From contig NZ_CP075338.1 of assembly GCF_023278365.1 (NCBI RefSeq), positions 2,728,001-2,792,000 of the forward strand: 64,000 nt of DNA. The letters run 5' to 3'. Made by a program: the position numbers and the translations under genes. The notes under the pieces were generated by a model. It did not search any database, was not told the DNA's origin, and saw only the letters and a program-made list of their open reading frames with translations. Of the stretch, positions 27,801 through 35,591 are shown piece by piece. How positions within the stretch are numbered: the stretch's first letter is position 1; every line of letters starts with the position of its first letter. This DNA is from Epilithonimonas zeae. Lineage in GTDB: Bacteria > Bacteroidota > Bacteroidia > Flavobacteriales > Weeksellaceae.

Positions 27801-28415
27801 CTACTCCGGTGCTTTGAAAACGTTGTCGTCTGAATGGAAGCCAGCAACACCGCCACTGACTGCAAACTTCATTGCCTCAGCGGAACTCATCCCTGTAACT
27901 TCCTTTACATTGGTATATTTGGTAATGATGACCCAGCCGGAAACGGCGTAAGAATGTGGCAGATAAACTGCGACCATTTGGTCAAGATTCACGGCGGACA
28001 TATCGGATTGTGTGAGAAATCCGATTCTCCAGATTTCGGGATTTTCGTTGGTTTTAACCCAAACCGGAACATTGAATTTCTTTTTATCTCCGACGAAAGA
28101 ACCTAAAACATCTTTCAGGGAAGTGTAGAGAAATTTGATTCCTGGTATGTGTTCCAAAACATAGTCCAAGCCATCAACTATTAATCTTCCGATGATGAAC
28201 TTATTCCCGAAAAATCCGATAAATGTTGTGGTGAAAATAACAATGAAAAATATAAGTCCAGGGAATTTCCCCGAAACTGAAGGTACCAAATTATCAATAC
28301 TACTCACAACACTCCAAATGACCCAAACCGTTATGGCAAAGGGTCCAATGATAATCAATCCTTGAATGAAGGATCGTATAAAGAGTCGAAGATAATCGTT
28401 GGGGCTTCTGTTCAT
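27801..28415 (-). CDS. DUF502 membrane protein, 204 aa
   Basis: Inner-membrane protein of the DUF502 family. Two membrane helices are clear: FIQGLIIIGPFAITVWVIWS (about 14-33) and LIFFIVIFTTTFIGFF (about 54-69). They are followed by the family block PGIKFLYTSLKDVLGSFVGDKK and a soluble beta-rich domain with VAVYLPHSYAVSGWVIITK. Function unknown. Its ATG directly abuts the miaE stop (28416), so translation is probably coupled and the genes are one operon, miaE first. Confidence 0.9.
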   Translation of the reverse strand: MNRSPNDYLRLFIRSFIQGLIIIGPFAITVWVIWSVVSSIDNLVPSVSGKFPGLIFFIVIFTTTFIGFFGNKFIIGRLIVDGLDYVLEHIPGIKFLYTSLKDVLGSFVGDKKKFNVPVWVKTNENPEIWRIGFLTQSDMSAVNLDQMVAVYLPHSYAVSGWVIITKYTNVKEVTGMSSAEAMKFAVSGGVAGFHSDDNVFKAPE

Positions 28416-28997
28416 TTAGCCGTGGATGGTTTCTTTGTTACCGTAGGATTTCATAATGCTAGCCTCGTATTCCAGCCATTCTTCCCAACGTTTGTTCACG
28501 GTTTCTGGATTGCCCAATTGTCTAGCAAACCCGATAAAGGCTGTATAATGATTGGCTTCTGAAACCATCAGGTCGTGGTAGAATTTCTTAAGTTCCTCAT
28601 CTTTGATATTTTCTGTCAAGACTTTGAAACGTTCACAGCTTCTGGCTTCTATCATCGCAGCGAAAAGCATTTTATCGATAATCTGGTCTTCTCTTTTTCC
28701 GCCTCTTACCAGAAACTTCACAAGATCATTCACATAATCGTCTTTGCGGGTTCTTCCCAAAACGCCGCCTCTTTTCTTGATAATCTCGTGAACCTGATTG
28801 AAGTGATCCAATTCCTCCTGCGCAATGGCCAACAGTTCGGTGACCATTTCTGTATATTCTGGAACCATGGTGATGAGACCGATGGCATTGGTTGCTGCTT
28901 TTTGCTCGCACCAAGCGTGGTCGGTAAGAATCTCTTCCAGATTACCTTCTGCAATGTTAGCCCAACGTGGGTCTGTAAGGAGTTTAAGACGAAACAT
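28416..28997 (-). CDS. miaE: tRNA-(ms2io6A37)-hydroxylase MiaE
   Basis: Di-iron enzyme that hydroxylates the isopentenyl group of ms2i6A at position 37 of UNN-reading tRNAs, using oxygen. 193 residues in a four-helix bundle. Seen ligands: Glu in LTDHAWCEQKAATNA, the ExxH pair EELDHFNQVHEI, a Glu in MIEARSCERF and the last E..H in VSEANHYTAF. The N-terminus MFRLKLLTDPRWANIAEGN is a typical family start. It needs MiaA and MiaB, not in this window. Co-transcribed with the DUF502 gene. Confidence 0.93.
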   Translation of the reverse strand: MFRLKLLTDPRWANIAEGNLEEILTDHAWCEQKAATNAIGLITMVPEYTEMVTELLAIAQEELDHFNQVHEIIKKRGGVLGRTRKDDYVNDLVKFLVRGGKREDQIIDKMLFAAMIEARSCERFKVLTENIKDEELKKFYHDLMVSEANHYTAFIGFARQLGNPETVNKRWEEWLEYEASIMKSYGNKETIHG

Positions 28998-29116
28998 TTT
29001 ATATTTTTTGTAAAAATAAGGATTTGATTGCTCTTTATTGAATATTTTGTTAATAAAAAATTATTTTCTGAATTCAATTACCATATAACTATACAATAAT
29101 TGATTATATTAAAAAT

Positions 29117-29131
29117 TGGCATAGATATTGA
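29117..29131 (+). promoter_or_regulatory. Sigma-54-like -24/-12 motif before the small membrane protein gene
   Basis: TGGCATAGATATTGA compared with TGGCAYRN4TTGC: the -24 GG and the -12 G align at exact spacing, but the last C is A. The predicted start of transcription would be near 29142, about 20 nt before the ATG at 29161. A second, better match lies upstream of lon. Confidence 0.35.
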
Positions 29132-29160
29132 AAAATCATCATCAACCAAATAATAAAATT

Positions 29161-29394
29161 ATGAAAAATTCAACCTTTATCAATCGAGCTAAATTATTTC
29201 TTTTTAGCTTTTTAGCGATTTTCTCATCTGCTTTCACATTTGCCCAGGATTCAGCAGTTGTAAAAACCACTAATGTAACTACAACAGCCACGGAAGAGTG
29301 GCATACCAATCCGACGTATTGGATTATTGGCGGCGTTGTACTGATTGTAATCGTCGCAATCGTAGCGATGAGCGGAAGAAAAAGAAATGATTAA
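29161..29394 (+). CDS. Small secreted or membrane protein, 77 aa
   Basis: Signal peptide MKNSTFINRAKLFLFSFLAIFSSAFTFAQD, then a Thr/Val-rich linker (SAVVKTTNVTTTATEEWHTN) and one membrane helix (TYWIIGGVVLIVIVAIVAMSG) ending in basic RKRND. The start at 29161 is preferred over an upstream frame because it begins the signal peptide. The layout (short periplasmic part, C-terminal anchor, positive end inside) suggests a tiny inner-membrane protein. It has its own promoter-like motif and a strong terminator, so it is a monocistronic gene. No known family recognised. Confidence 0.75.
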   Translation: MKNSTFINRAKLFLFSFLAIFSSAFTFAQDSAVVKTTNVTTTATEEWHTNPTYWIIGGVVLIVIVAIVAMSGRKRND

Positions 29395-29401
29395 AATTTA
29401 T

Positions 29402-29425
29402 AAAGCGCTTTTAGGAGCGCTTTTT
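29402..29425 (+). terminator. Terminator after small membrane protein gene
   Basis: AAAGCGCT (29402-29409), 6-nt loop, AGCGCTTT (29416-29423), then T's. Also usable by the opposing gene. Confidence 0.85.
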
Positions 29426-29452
29426 CTTGGTAAGTCTTCTTAAGAAATGAAA

Positions 29453-30352
29453 TTACTGAGGCTTCACATTAACCAATCTGTCAAGTGAAATTAAATTTCC
29501 AAAATCATTGATTTGAGATTCAATTTTTAAATCGTTGAATTCGTTTTTTATTTTGTCAGCACTTTCTTGATAAACAACTTTAAGATTTGGAATTTCACAC
29601 TCAAAATCTTCGAAGTACTTTCCCAATTTGGATTCTATTTGTTGAATTGAAACCAATCCACTTTCTTCGACATTTCTAAAAAACTTTTTATAATTTTTTT
29701 GAATAATGATAAAATCAACCGGTGGAATAATAATAGGAATATGATTTGGCCAAACACAAATTCTATAAATTTTTCCGTCATTAATATTTTTCAAAAGTAT
29801 ATATCCCGCAACAAAAATATCTTCATTCAAATTATCTTGAAGTTGATTTCTATTAAACTGATAATTCCAAATATAATCCGAATTCTCTTTTGAATAAAAA
29901 TCGACTTGAAACGTTTCAAAATTATCTTTTACAAGTCTTTCATTTTGAACAATCCACTGATTTCCCAAATAATTTTTTTCAAATTTTTGTGGGTTATCCG
30001 GGTCTATTTCATCTTGCATATTCAAAATATACAAATCCAAGTCATCTATGATTTCATCCAAAATAGGAAAAGACTCATACCCGAAAAAATTTGGTCTGAT
30101 AAAATTGATTGTAAAACAGAAGTTCAGATTTTCATAATCTTCAAAACTGTCCCAGATTTCTATTTCTTCAGCGTCTGTATTTGGTTCGTTCAAATCAATT
30201 CCAAAATAAACACCAGTTTCTTCATTATGATAACTCCATTGATTTCCATTTTCCTCAAGAACTAAATGATTTGATTTGTTTAAATAATCTTTTACTTGTT
30301 CTTCTGATAAACTGCTGGATTTTCTTTTATAGAAATATAAATCGTAGCTCAT
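29453..30352 (-). CDS. Uncharacterised cytoplasmic protein, 299 aa
   Basis: I do not recognise the family with certainty. It starts MSYDLYFYKRKSSSLSEEQV and is rich in Asn, Ile, Asp and Tyr. Both the N-terminal part (residues 1-150) and the C-terminal part (about 165-299) contain mixed alpha/beta stretches such as NLNFCFTINFIRPNFFGYES and YRICVWPNHIPIIIPP. No signal peptide, no membrane segment, no catalytic motif I can point to. A start of the type MSYDLYFY is known from uncharacterised proteins, some of which lie beside toxin genes, but no toxin is near, so an immunity role is only a guess. Its start follows the acyltransferase stop by 16 bp on the same strand, so the genes are probably co-transcribed. 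Confidence 0.7.
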   Translation of the reverse strand: MSYDLYFYKRKSSSLSEEQVKDYLNKSNHLVLEENGNQWSYHNEETGVYFGIDLNEPNTDAEEIEIWDSFEDYENLNFCFTINFIRPNFFGYESFPILDEIIDDLDLYILNMQDEIDPDNPQKFEKNYLGNQWIVQNERLVKDNFETFQVDFYSKENSDYIWNYQFNRNQLQDNLNEDIFVAGYILLKNINDGKIYRICVWPNHIPIIIPPVDFIIIQKNYKKFFRNVEESGLVSIQQIESKLGKYFEDFECEIPNLKVVYQESADKIKNEFNDLKIESQINDFGNLISLDRLVNVKPQ

Positions 30353-30368
30353 TTTAACAATATAAAAA

Positions 30369-31460
30369 TTACGAAGCCTTTGTCTTTTCCCTCAAAAATT
30401 CCAACACCTTCCAACCCAAATCATCCACTTTTTTCAAACCTTTGGAAATCACAAACGCTAATAAAATATTCAGTGGATAAATAATCAATACCAACAAATA
30501 CCAAGGCATAGAATCTTTCATCGGAACCACAAGAAAATAAACCAAGGACGAACTCATTCCTTGAGCAAAATAGAAAAAGATGGCGTTTTGCCCGACATTG
30601 GTGATGAAATTTGGTTTGGTAATTTTCAATCGGTTATAGAAAACGAACAATGTTACTAATGAGAATAATGTCCAAATAATGTAAGGAATCTTCGGCGGGA
30701 ATTTTTGTTTGTTGAGTTTATAAAACATATCGCCTCCATAATTCCAGAACATCCAGGCGAGTGCAACAGCTACCAATCCGTACAAAGCCGGAATCAATTT
30801 AGTTGGAATCGTTTTGCCTTTCATTCGGTTTCCAATCAGGAATACAGCCATATAAAAAGCGACGTAGCCGCCCTGTCCATTAGGATAATATTGAGGAAGC
30901 AAATTGAATATTAAAGTCAAAGCCACACAAATCCCAATAAACCAATTGATATGTTTTGGAAAAAATCTCAGAATCAAAACACCAAGAACTGTCAGGATAT
31001 AATAAACTTTCAAATACCAGAAACTTCCCATCACTACAGGAAAAGTATCACAATTGGAATACTCGTGCAAATACCAATTTCCCAATATCTGCCATTGTGG
31101 TTCAGACGAAATACTTCTCGGAACATATTTGCTTCCAAAAGTGGAATAAAAATCCTTCAGCCAATCAAAAGAGAAAAAACTTAATCCAAAAACTTTGAAA
31201 AAATAATCGAGGAAAAATAGAAACGTTACAAAAATCATATACGTGATTTGCAACTTCAACAATCTATAAAGTGTCTTTTCGATATTATTCCCAGACGTGA
31301 TTCCGCTCAGTGCATAAAATAGCGCTACATCAAAAACCAAAGAAAAAACACGTGCTTCCACCGGCATATAAAACTGTCCGCTCCAAAACGCCGTGTGGAT
31401 AAAGATGATGGAAATAGTTGCTAGCCCTTTGGCAAAATCAATATAGAGGTCTCTTTTCAT
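30369..31460 (-). CDS. Acyltransferase-3 family membrane protein, 363 aa
   Basis: Integral membrane O-acyltransferase of the acyltransferase-3 group, which modifies sugars, peptidoglycan or other surface carbohydrates. The start at 31460 gives MKRDLYIDFAKGLATISIIF, the family N-terminus; the longer frame adds a non-matching lead. DFAKG and the His in IIFIHTAFW correspond to the conserved R/D-H positions. About ten hydrophobic helices follow. A short charged C-terminal tail (VDDLGWKVLEFLREKTKAS) ends it. No glycosyltransferase or polysaccharide genes are adjacent, so the acceptor is unknown. Confidence 0.85.
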   Translation of the reverse strand: MKRDLYIDFAKGLATISIIFIHTAFWSGQFYMPVEARVFSLVFDVALFYALSGITSGNNIEKTLYRLLKLQITYMIFVTFLFFLDYFFKVFGLSFFSFDWLKDFYSTFGSKYVPRSISSEPQWQILGNWYLHEYSNCDTFPVVMGSFWYLKVYYILTVLGVLILRFFPKHINWFIGICVALTLIFNLLPQYYPNGQGGYVAFYMAVFLIGNRMKGKTIPTKLIPALYGLVAVALAWMFWNYGGDMFYKLNKQKFPPKIPYIIWTLFSLVTLFVFYNRLKITKPNFITNVGQNAIFFYFAQGMSSSLVYFLVVPMKDSMPWYLLVLIIYPLNILLAFVISKGLKKVDDLGWKVLEFLREKTKAS

Positions 31461-31699
31461 CGATGATGGTTTTAATTGAAGTTCAACAAAGGCACAATTT
31501 ACTTTTATTGATAATGTTTTAAGACACAATAAAACCGTGAGATTCTAAATTTGTGCTCTAAAGCATAACGATTGACTAATAAATACTTTGTGGCTTCGTG
31601 TTAAACAATTCTCAGCTTCAATTATCTGAAATTCAAAAATATCATAATTTTCCCAAGTTCTTTATAATTATTTAACTTTCATCGCTCGATTCTTATCCT

Positions 31700-31707
31700 T
31701 ATTTTTG
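31700..31707 (+). promoter_or_regulatory. -7 element for mutL
   Basis: TATTTTTG matches TAnnTTTG, 17 bp upstream of the mutL ATG at 31725. No clear -33 TTG. Confidence 0.4.
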
Positions 31708-31724
31708 AAAGTTCAATTCTAGAG

Positions 31725-33494
31725 ATGTCAGATATCATTCAACTTTTACCAGACCACGTTGCCAATCAAATTGCTGCAGGAGAAGTCGTGCAAAGACCTG
31801 CTTCTATTGTCAAGGAATTATTGGAGAACTCTGTGGATGCGGGTTCCAGTAAGATTCAGCTCATTATTCGTGATGCGGGAAAAAATTTGCTTCAGGTTGT
31901 TGATAACGGAATCGGAATGTCTGAAACTGACGCCAGATTAGCTTTTGAACGCCACGCAACTTCTAAAATTCGTTCTACGGAAGATATTTTCAAGATTGCG
32001 ACCAAAGGTTTTCGTGGAGAAGCTTTAGCTTCTATTGCCGCAGTTGCTCAGGTTGAACTCAAAACCAAGCAGAAAGATGCGCCAGTCGGAACGAATATCT
32101 ATATTGAAGGTGGAATTTTCCAGTTTCAAGACCCGATTCAAACCGTTGAAGGTTCCAATTTTTCTGTTAAGAATTTATTTTACAATGTTCCTGCGAGACG
32201 CAAGTTTTTGAAGAATGACAATGTGGAATTCCGTCATATCATCGATGAATTCCAAAGAGTTGTTTTGGCTCACGAGAATATCGAGTTTGAAATGTTCCAT
32301 AATGACGAGCCTGTTTTCAAACTGAGAAAAGGGGGGCAAATGCAACGCATCATCGATGTTTTCGGGCGAAAATTGCAACCACTTTTGATTCCAATCAAAG
32401 AAGACCTTGGTTGGGCCAATTTGCAAGGTTATGTTGCAAAACCAGAAGGTGCAAAGAAAGTCCGAGGTGAGCAATTTTTCTTTGTCAATGGAAGATATTT
32501 CAAAAGTCCTTACTTGAGCAAAGCTGTTCAGGAGGCGTTTGATGGATTATTACAACCAGGTTATATTCCTTCATTTTTTCTTTATCTGGAAATGGATCCG
32601 GAGAAAATAGATGTGAATATACATCCGCAAAAAACGGAAGTTAAGTTTGAAGACGAAGCTTTGATATTCGCTTTGATGCGGTCTACCATCAAACGTTCTT
32701 TGGGAATTTATAACGTTGCGCCAAGTCTCGATTTCGAAAGAGATCCAAAAATGGAAGCATTCTTTTCCCCAACGCCAAGTAAAAGCAATTACAGCTCGCC
32801 GATGCCTTCTTCTATTAATGTGGATAGAGATTTCAATCCGTTTGCTGTAGAAAAAACTACGGAAGAGGAAAGGATTAATCTTGCCGAATTATATCAGGCA
32901 ACAGCCACTGCGGCGCCTTCCAAAATCAACCTTTTTGAAGATGATGATTTGGACGAAGATCTTTTCCGATTGCCCAACGGTTATTGGCTTTTGAACAAGG
33001 ACGGACAAACCTACATGTTGGATTTGGGCAGAATGCATCGTGTATTGATGTCTTCTCATCAGGAAAATCTGCCAACGAAAAAAGCGGGGCAAAGCTTGTT
33101 GTTTTCGTTAGAATATCATCTGAATGAAATCGAGAAAAATAAATACAAATCCATCAAAAAATATTTGCCGGATTTTGGTTTTGAAATGACCTTGGCTCAG
33201 GAAAATGTGTTGAGAATAGAAACTGTTCCGGAAGCTTTGAAGGAATCGCAGGTCATTAAATTTCTGGAAAAAATCTTCGAAGTTTTGGAATACAGAACGG
33301 AGGAAGACTTCTACAAATATTTTGAATACCAATGGGTTAAATTGAAAACCAAATCAAAATTCGATTTCATTTATAAAACTGAAGTTGAACAATTGGTAAA
33401 AGATTTTATCGACCTTGGTTTCCCACAATATACAGTAAACGGAAAAAAATGTTGGATGGAAGTTCCGTTTGACGATTTCAAAAATAAATTTTAA
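31725..33494 (+). CDS. mutL: DNA mismatch repair protein MutL
   Basis: GHKL-fold ATPase that links MutS to excision. 589 residues. N-terminal motifs: IAAGEVVQRPASIVKELLEN (motif I), DNGIGM (about 61-66), FRGEALASIAAV and the GTN region. The C-terminal half is divergent: where many MutL proteins have a DQHAxxE endonuclease motif, this one has MLDLGRMHRVLM, so the metal-dependent nick activity is doubtful. Downstream genes overlap the operon: the rhomboid gene begins 4 bp after the stop. Confidence 0.95.
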   Translation: MSDIIQLLPDHVANQIAAGEVVQRPASIVKELLENSVDAGSSKIQLIIRDAGKNLLQVVDNGIGMSETDARLAFERHATSKIRSTEDIFKIATKGFRGEALASIAAVAQVELKTKQKDAPVGTNIYIEGGIFQFQDPIQTVEGSNFSVKNLFYNVPARRKFLKNDNVEFRHIIDEFQRVVLAHENIEFEMFHNDEPVFKLRKGGQMQRIIDVFGRKLQPLLIPIKEDLGWANLQGYVAKPEGAKKVRGEQFFFVNGRYFKSPYLSKAVQEAFDGLLQPGYIPSFFLYLEMDPEKIDVNIHPQKTEVKFEDEALIFALMRSTIKRSLGIYNVAPSLDFERDPKMEAFFSPTPSKSNYSSPMPSSINVDRDFNPFAVEKTTEEERINLAELYQATATAAPSKINLFEDDDLDEDLFRLPNGYWLLNKDGQTYMLDLGRMHRVLMSSHQENLPTKKAGQSLLFSLEYHLNEIEKNKYKSIKKYLPDFGFEMTLAQENVLRIETVPEALKESQVIKFLEKIFEVLEYRTEEDFYKYFEYQWVKLKTKSKFDFIYKTEVEQLVKDFIDLGFPQYTVNGKKCWMEVPFDDFKNKF

Positions 33495-33497
33495 ACT

Positions 33498-34247
33498 ATG
33501 TTTCCCCAAATAACGCCTGTTACCCGAAATATAATCATCCTGAATGTCATCTTTTTTGTAGGAACACTTCTGCTTAAAAATCTGAACATTAATTTTGATG
33601 CACTTTTAGCGGGATATTTTCCATTGTCTCCAAACTTCAGGTCTTGGCAAATTATTACGCATATGTTTATGCACGGAAGTATTATGCATATTGTTTTTAA
33701 TATGTTGACGCTTTACAGTTTCGGACCAGTTCTGGAGCAAGTTTTGGGACAAAAGAAATTCATTATTCTATATTTTGCAGCCGGTTTAGGTGGTTTCGTT
33801 TTATATAATATTTGGAACTATGTGGAAGTAAGTCAATTGACTAATTTCTTAAATAGTCAAGGTTTTGATATTCATGAAATATATAAAACAGTTGATACAA
33901 GTTACATAGAATATTATCCAAACTTTTCGAATGATGAAGTGATAAATGAAAAAGCGCAAAACCTTTTTGCAATCTTAAAAACTCCAATGGTTGGAGCATC
34001 AGGCGCGATCTTCGGAATCATTGCAGCGTTTTCTACATTATTTCCCGATGCCAAGTTGATGTTTATGTTTATTCCTTTTCCTGTCAAGGCAAAATATTTG
34101 ACCCCAATTATTATCGTGGTTTCCATAGTTTTAGGATTTGGACAGTTCAGTGGCGATAATATTGCGCATTTTGCCCACCTTGGAGGTGCTTTAATTGGTT
34201 TTCTTTACATCAGAAACTGGAAAAAACACAGAGACAGAATCCAATAA
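33498..34247 (+). CDS. Rhomboid family intramembrane serine protease, 249 aa
   Basis: Six-helix membrane protease. Catalytic Ser168 in VGASGAIFG and His227 in AHFAHLGGALIG are both present, as are the HMFMHGSIMHIVFNM loop and helix 2. Between helices 3 and 4 is an unusually long hydrophilic insertion of about 55 residues (about 107-160: VSQLTNFLNSQGFDIHEIYK and onwards) that would lie on one side of the membrane and may bind a substrate. It is 3 bp after mutL and directly abuts the next gene, whose ATG begins at 34248, so all three are probably translated from one message. Confidence 0.92.
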   Translation: MFPQITPVTRNIIILNVIFFVGTLLLKNLNINFDALLAGYFPLSPNFRSWQIITHMFMHGSIMHIVFNMLTLYSFGPVLEQVLGQKKFIILYFAAGLGGFVLYNIWNYVEVSQLTNFLNSQGFDIHEIYKTVDTSYIEYYPNFSNDEVINEKAQNLFAILKTPMVGASGAIFGIIAAFSTLFPDAKLMFMFIPFPVKAKYLTPIIIVVSIVLGFGQFSGDNIAHFAHLGGALIGFLYIRNWKKHRDRIQ

Positions 34248-35228
34248 ATGGGAATCATTCGCTTAATTTTAACGGTATTTCATCTGATAATTATTGCTCT
34301 GCTTTTTGGAACAATAATGAATGCTTACATCCCGCCAAGTGTTTTTGGGTTTCTTAATCTTTTATCATTAGGATTCCCGATTCTCATTATTATTAATATT
34401 ATTTTATTGCTATTCTGGATTATTACTTGGAAAAAAAGAGCGGTGGTTTTTCTTGTTGTATCTTTATTTTTTATCATTCCTACTAGACGTTGGATTAATT
34501 TCACGCCTTCGAAAAAGGAAATTCCAAACTTGAAATTGATTTCTCTTAATGGGAAATTTGGAAAAATGGGTGATGATGAGATTTATGATTTTCTCAACAA
34601 GCAGAATCCCGATGTTGTTTTCTTCCAAGAATATGATAACAAAAAGCCATTGGATGGATTTAAATATTTTGAAAACAGCCGCCCTATTACCAAGATTCAG
34701 TCTAAATTTCCGATTGTAGAAAGCGGTCAAGTAAGAACAGACGCTAACAATTCAGTTTGTATGTCTGCTGATATTAGGATTGACAACATAACAATTCGTT
34801 TCATCAACATTTATATGGAGCCGTTTTTCCTTGATAAAAAGATGGTAAAACCAAGTAAAGATATGGATGTCAACGAGCAGAAAGCTAAGAAAGTTTTGCA
34901 TATGTTGATTCCGACATTCAAAAAACATCAGACGCAGATTGATCAAATTAAAGATTTTATTAATGCGTCACCTTATCCTGTAATTGTTGCCGGAGATTTC
35001 AATGCTGTGCCCAACTCCTATGAATATTACAAAGTTTCCGAAGATTTACAAGATGTTTTCCTTAAAGTAGGAAAAGGAAGCGGAACCAGTTTCCACGATT
35101 TCAAATTTCCGCTGAAAATAGACCACATTTTTGCTTCAGAATCCATCGAGCCCATCAGTTATAAAGTGGACAGAAGTGTCAGAATATCAGACCATTTTCC
35201 TGTTATTGCTGAATTTTATATCAAATAA
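34248..35228 (+). CDS. Endonuclease/exonuclease/phosphatase family protein with membrane anchor, 326 aa
   Basis: DNase I-like fold. Three membrane helices at the N-terminus (about 4-24, 30-56 and 62-78: LTVFHLIIIALLFG; FPILIIINIILLLFWIITW; VVFLVVSLFFIIP) are followed by the catalytic domain facing the periplasm. Active-site motifs: QEYD near residue 125, GDFNAVPNSYEY with the catalytic Asp-Asn near residue 248, and the SDHFPV ending His. The substrate could be phospholipid head groups, sphingomyelin-like lipids or nucleic acid. Translational coupling with the rhomboid gene is suggested by TAA|ATG contact. Confidence 0.88.
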   Translation: MGIIRLILTVFHLIIIALLFGTIMNAYIPPSVFGFLNLLSLGFPILIIINIILLLFWIITWKKRAVVFLVVSLFFIIPTRRWINFTPSKKEIPNLKLISLNGKFGKMGDDEIYDFLNKQNPDVVFFQEYDNKKPLDGFKYFENSRPITKIQSKFPIVESGQVRTDANNSVCMSADIRIDNITIRFINIYMEPFFLDKKMVKPSKDMDVNEQKAKKVLHMLIPTFKKHQTQIDQIKDFINASPYPVIVAGDFNAVPNSYEYYKVSEDLQDVFLKVGKGSGTSFHDFKFPLKIDHIFASESIEPISYKVDRSVRISDHFPVIAEFYIK

Positions 35229-35246
35229 TTTTCGATATTTGCTGAT

Positions 35247-35585
35247 ATGAAACAATTCTACTTTTTTTTGATTCTTGCTTTAATGTTGTCTTGTTCAAAG
35301 AAAGCGCCTGTTCTGAACAATTCAGACCAGTTAGATGCTGCACCACAAATCACGTATGATACAACAGCTATCGATTCTTTTGGGCCGGGTGCAACTTCCG
35401 AAGCGGTAATGGCAAAAATCAATGCAGTGGCGATAAAACGAGAAAAAGATAGTCTTGCTGCGATTGCAAAAGTTGAACAGGAAAAACTTGATAAAGAGAA
35501 AGCAAAGTTAGAAGCTGAAAAAACGAAAGAGGAAAAGAAAGAATCAAAACCGGAAACTCAGACGGAAGTTTCAACAAATCAATAA
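35247..35585 (+). CDS. Small lipoprotein of unknown function, 112 aa
   Basis: Signal peptide with lipobox ALMLSC (Cys at about 16, then SKKAPVLNN). After it comes a short ordered part (ITYDTTAIDSFGPGATSEAV) and a long charged, probably helical or coiled-coil tail rich in Lys/Glu/Ala (EQEKLDKEKAKLEAEKTKEE). It lies 18 bp after the phosphatase-family gene and ends the mutL operon. No family recognised; a periplasmic spacer or peptidoglycan-associated role is conceivable. Confidence 0.75.
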   Translation: MKQFYFFLILALMLSCSKKAPVLNNSDQLDAAPQITYDTTAIDSFGPGATSEAVMAKINAVAIKREKDSLAAIAKVEQEKLDKEKAKLEAEKTKEEKKESKPETQTEVSTNQ

Positions 35586-35591
35586 TATATA

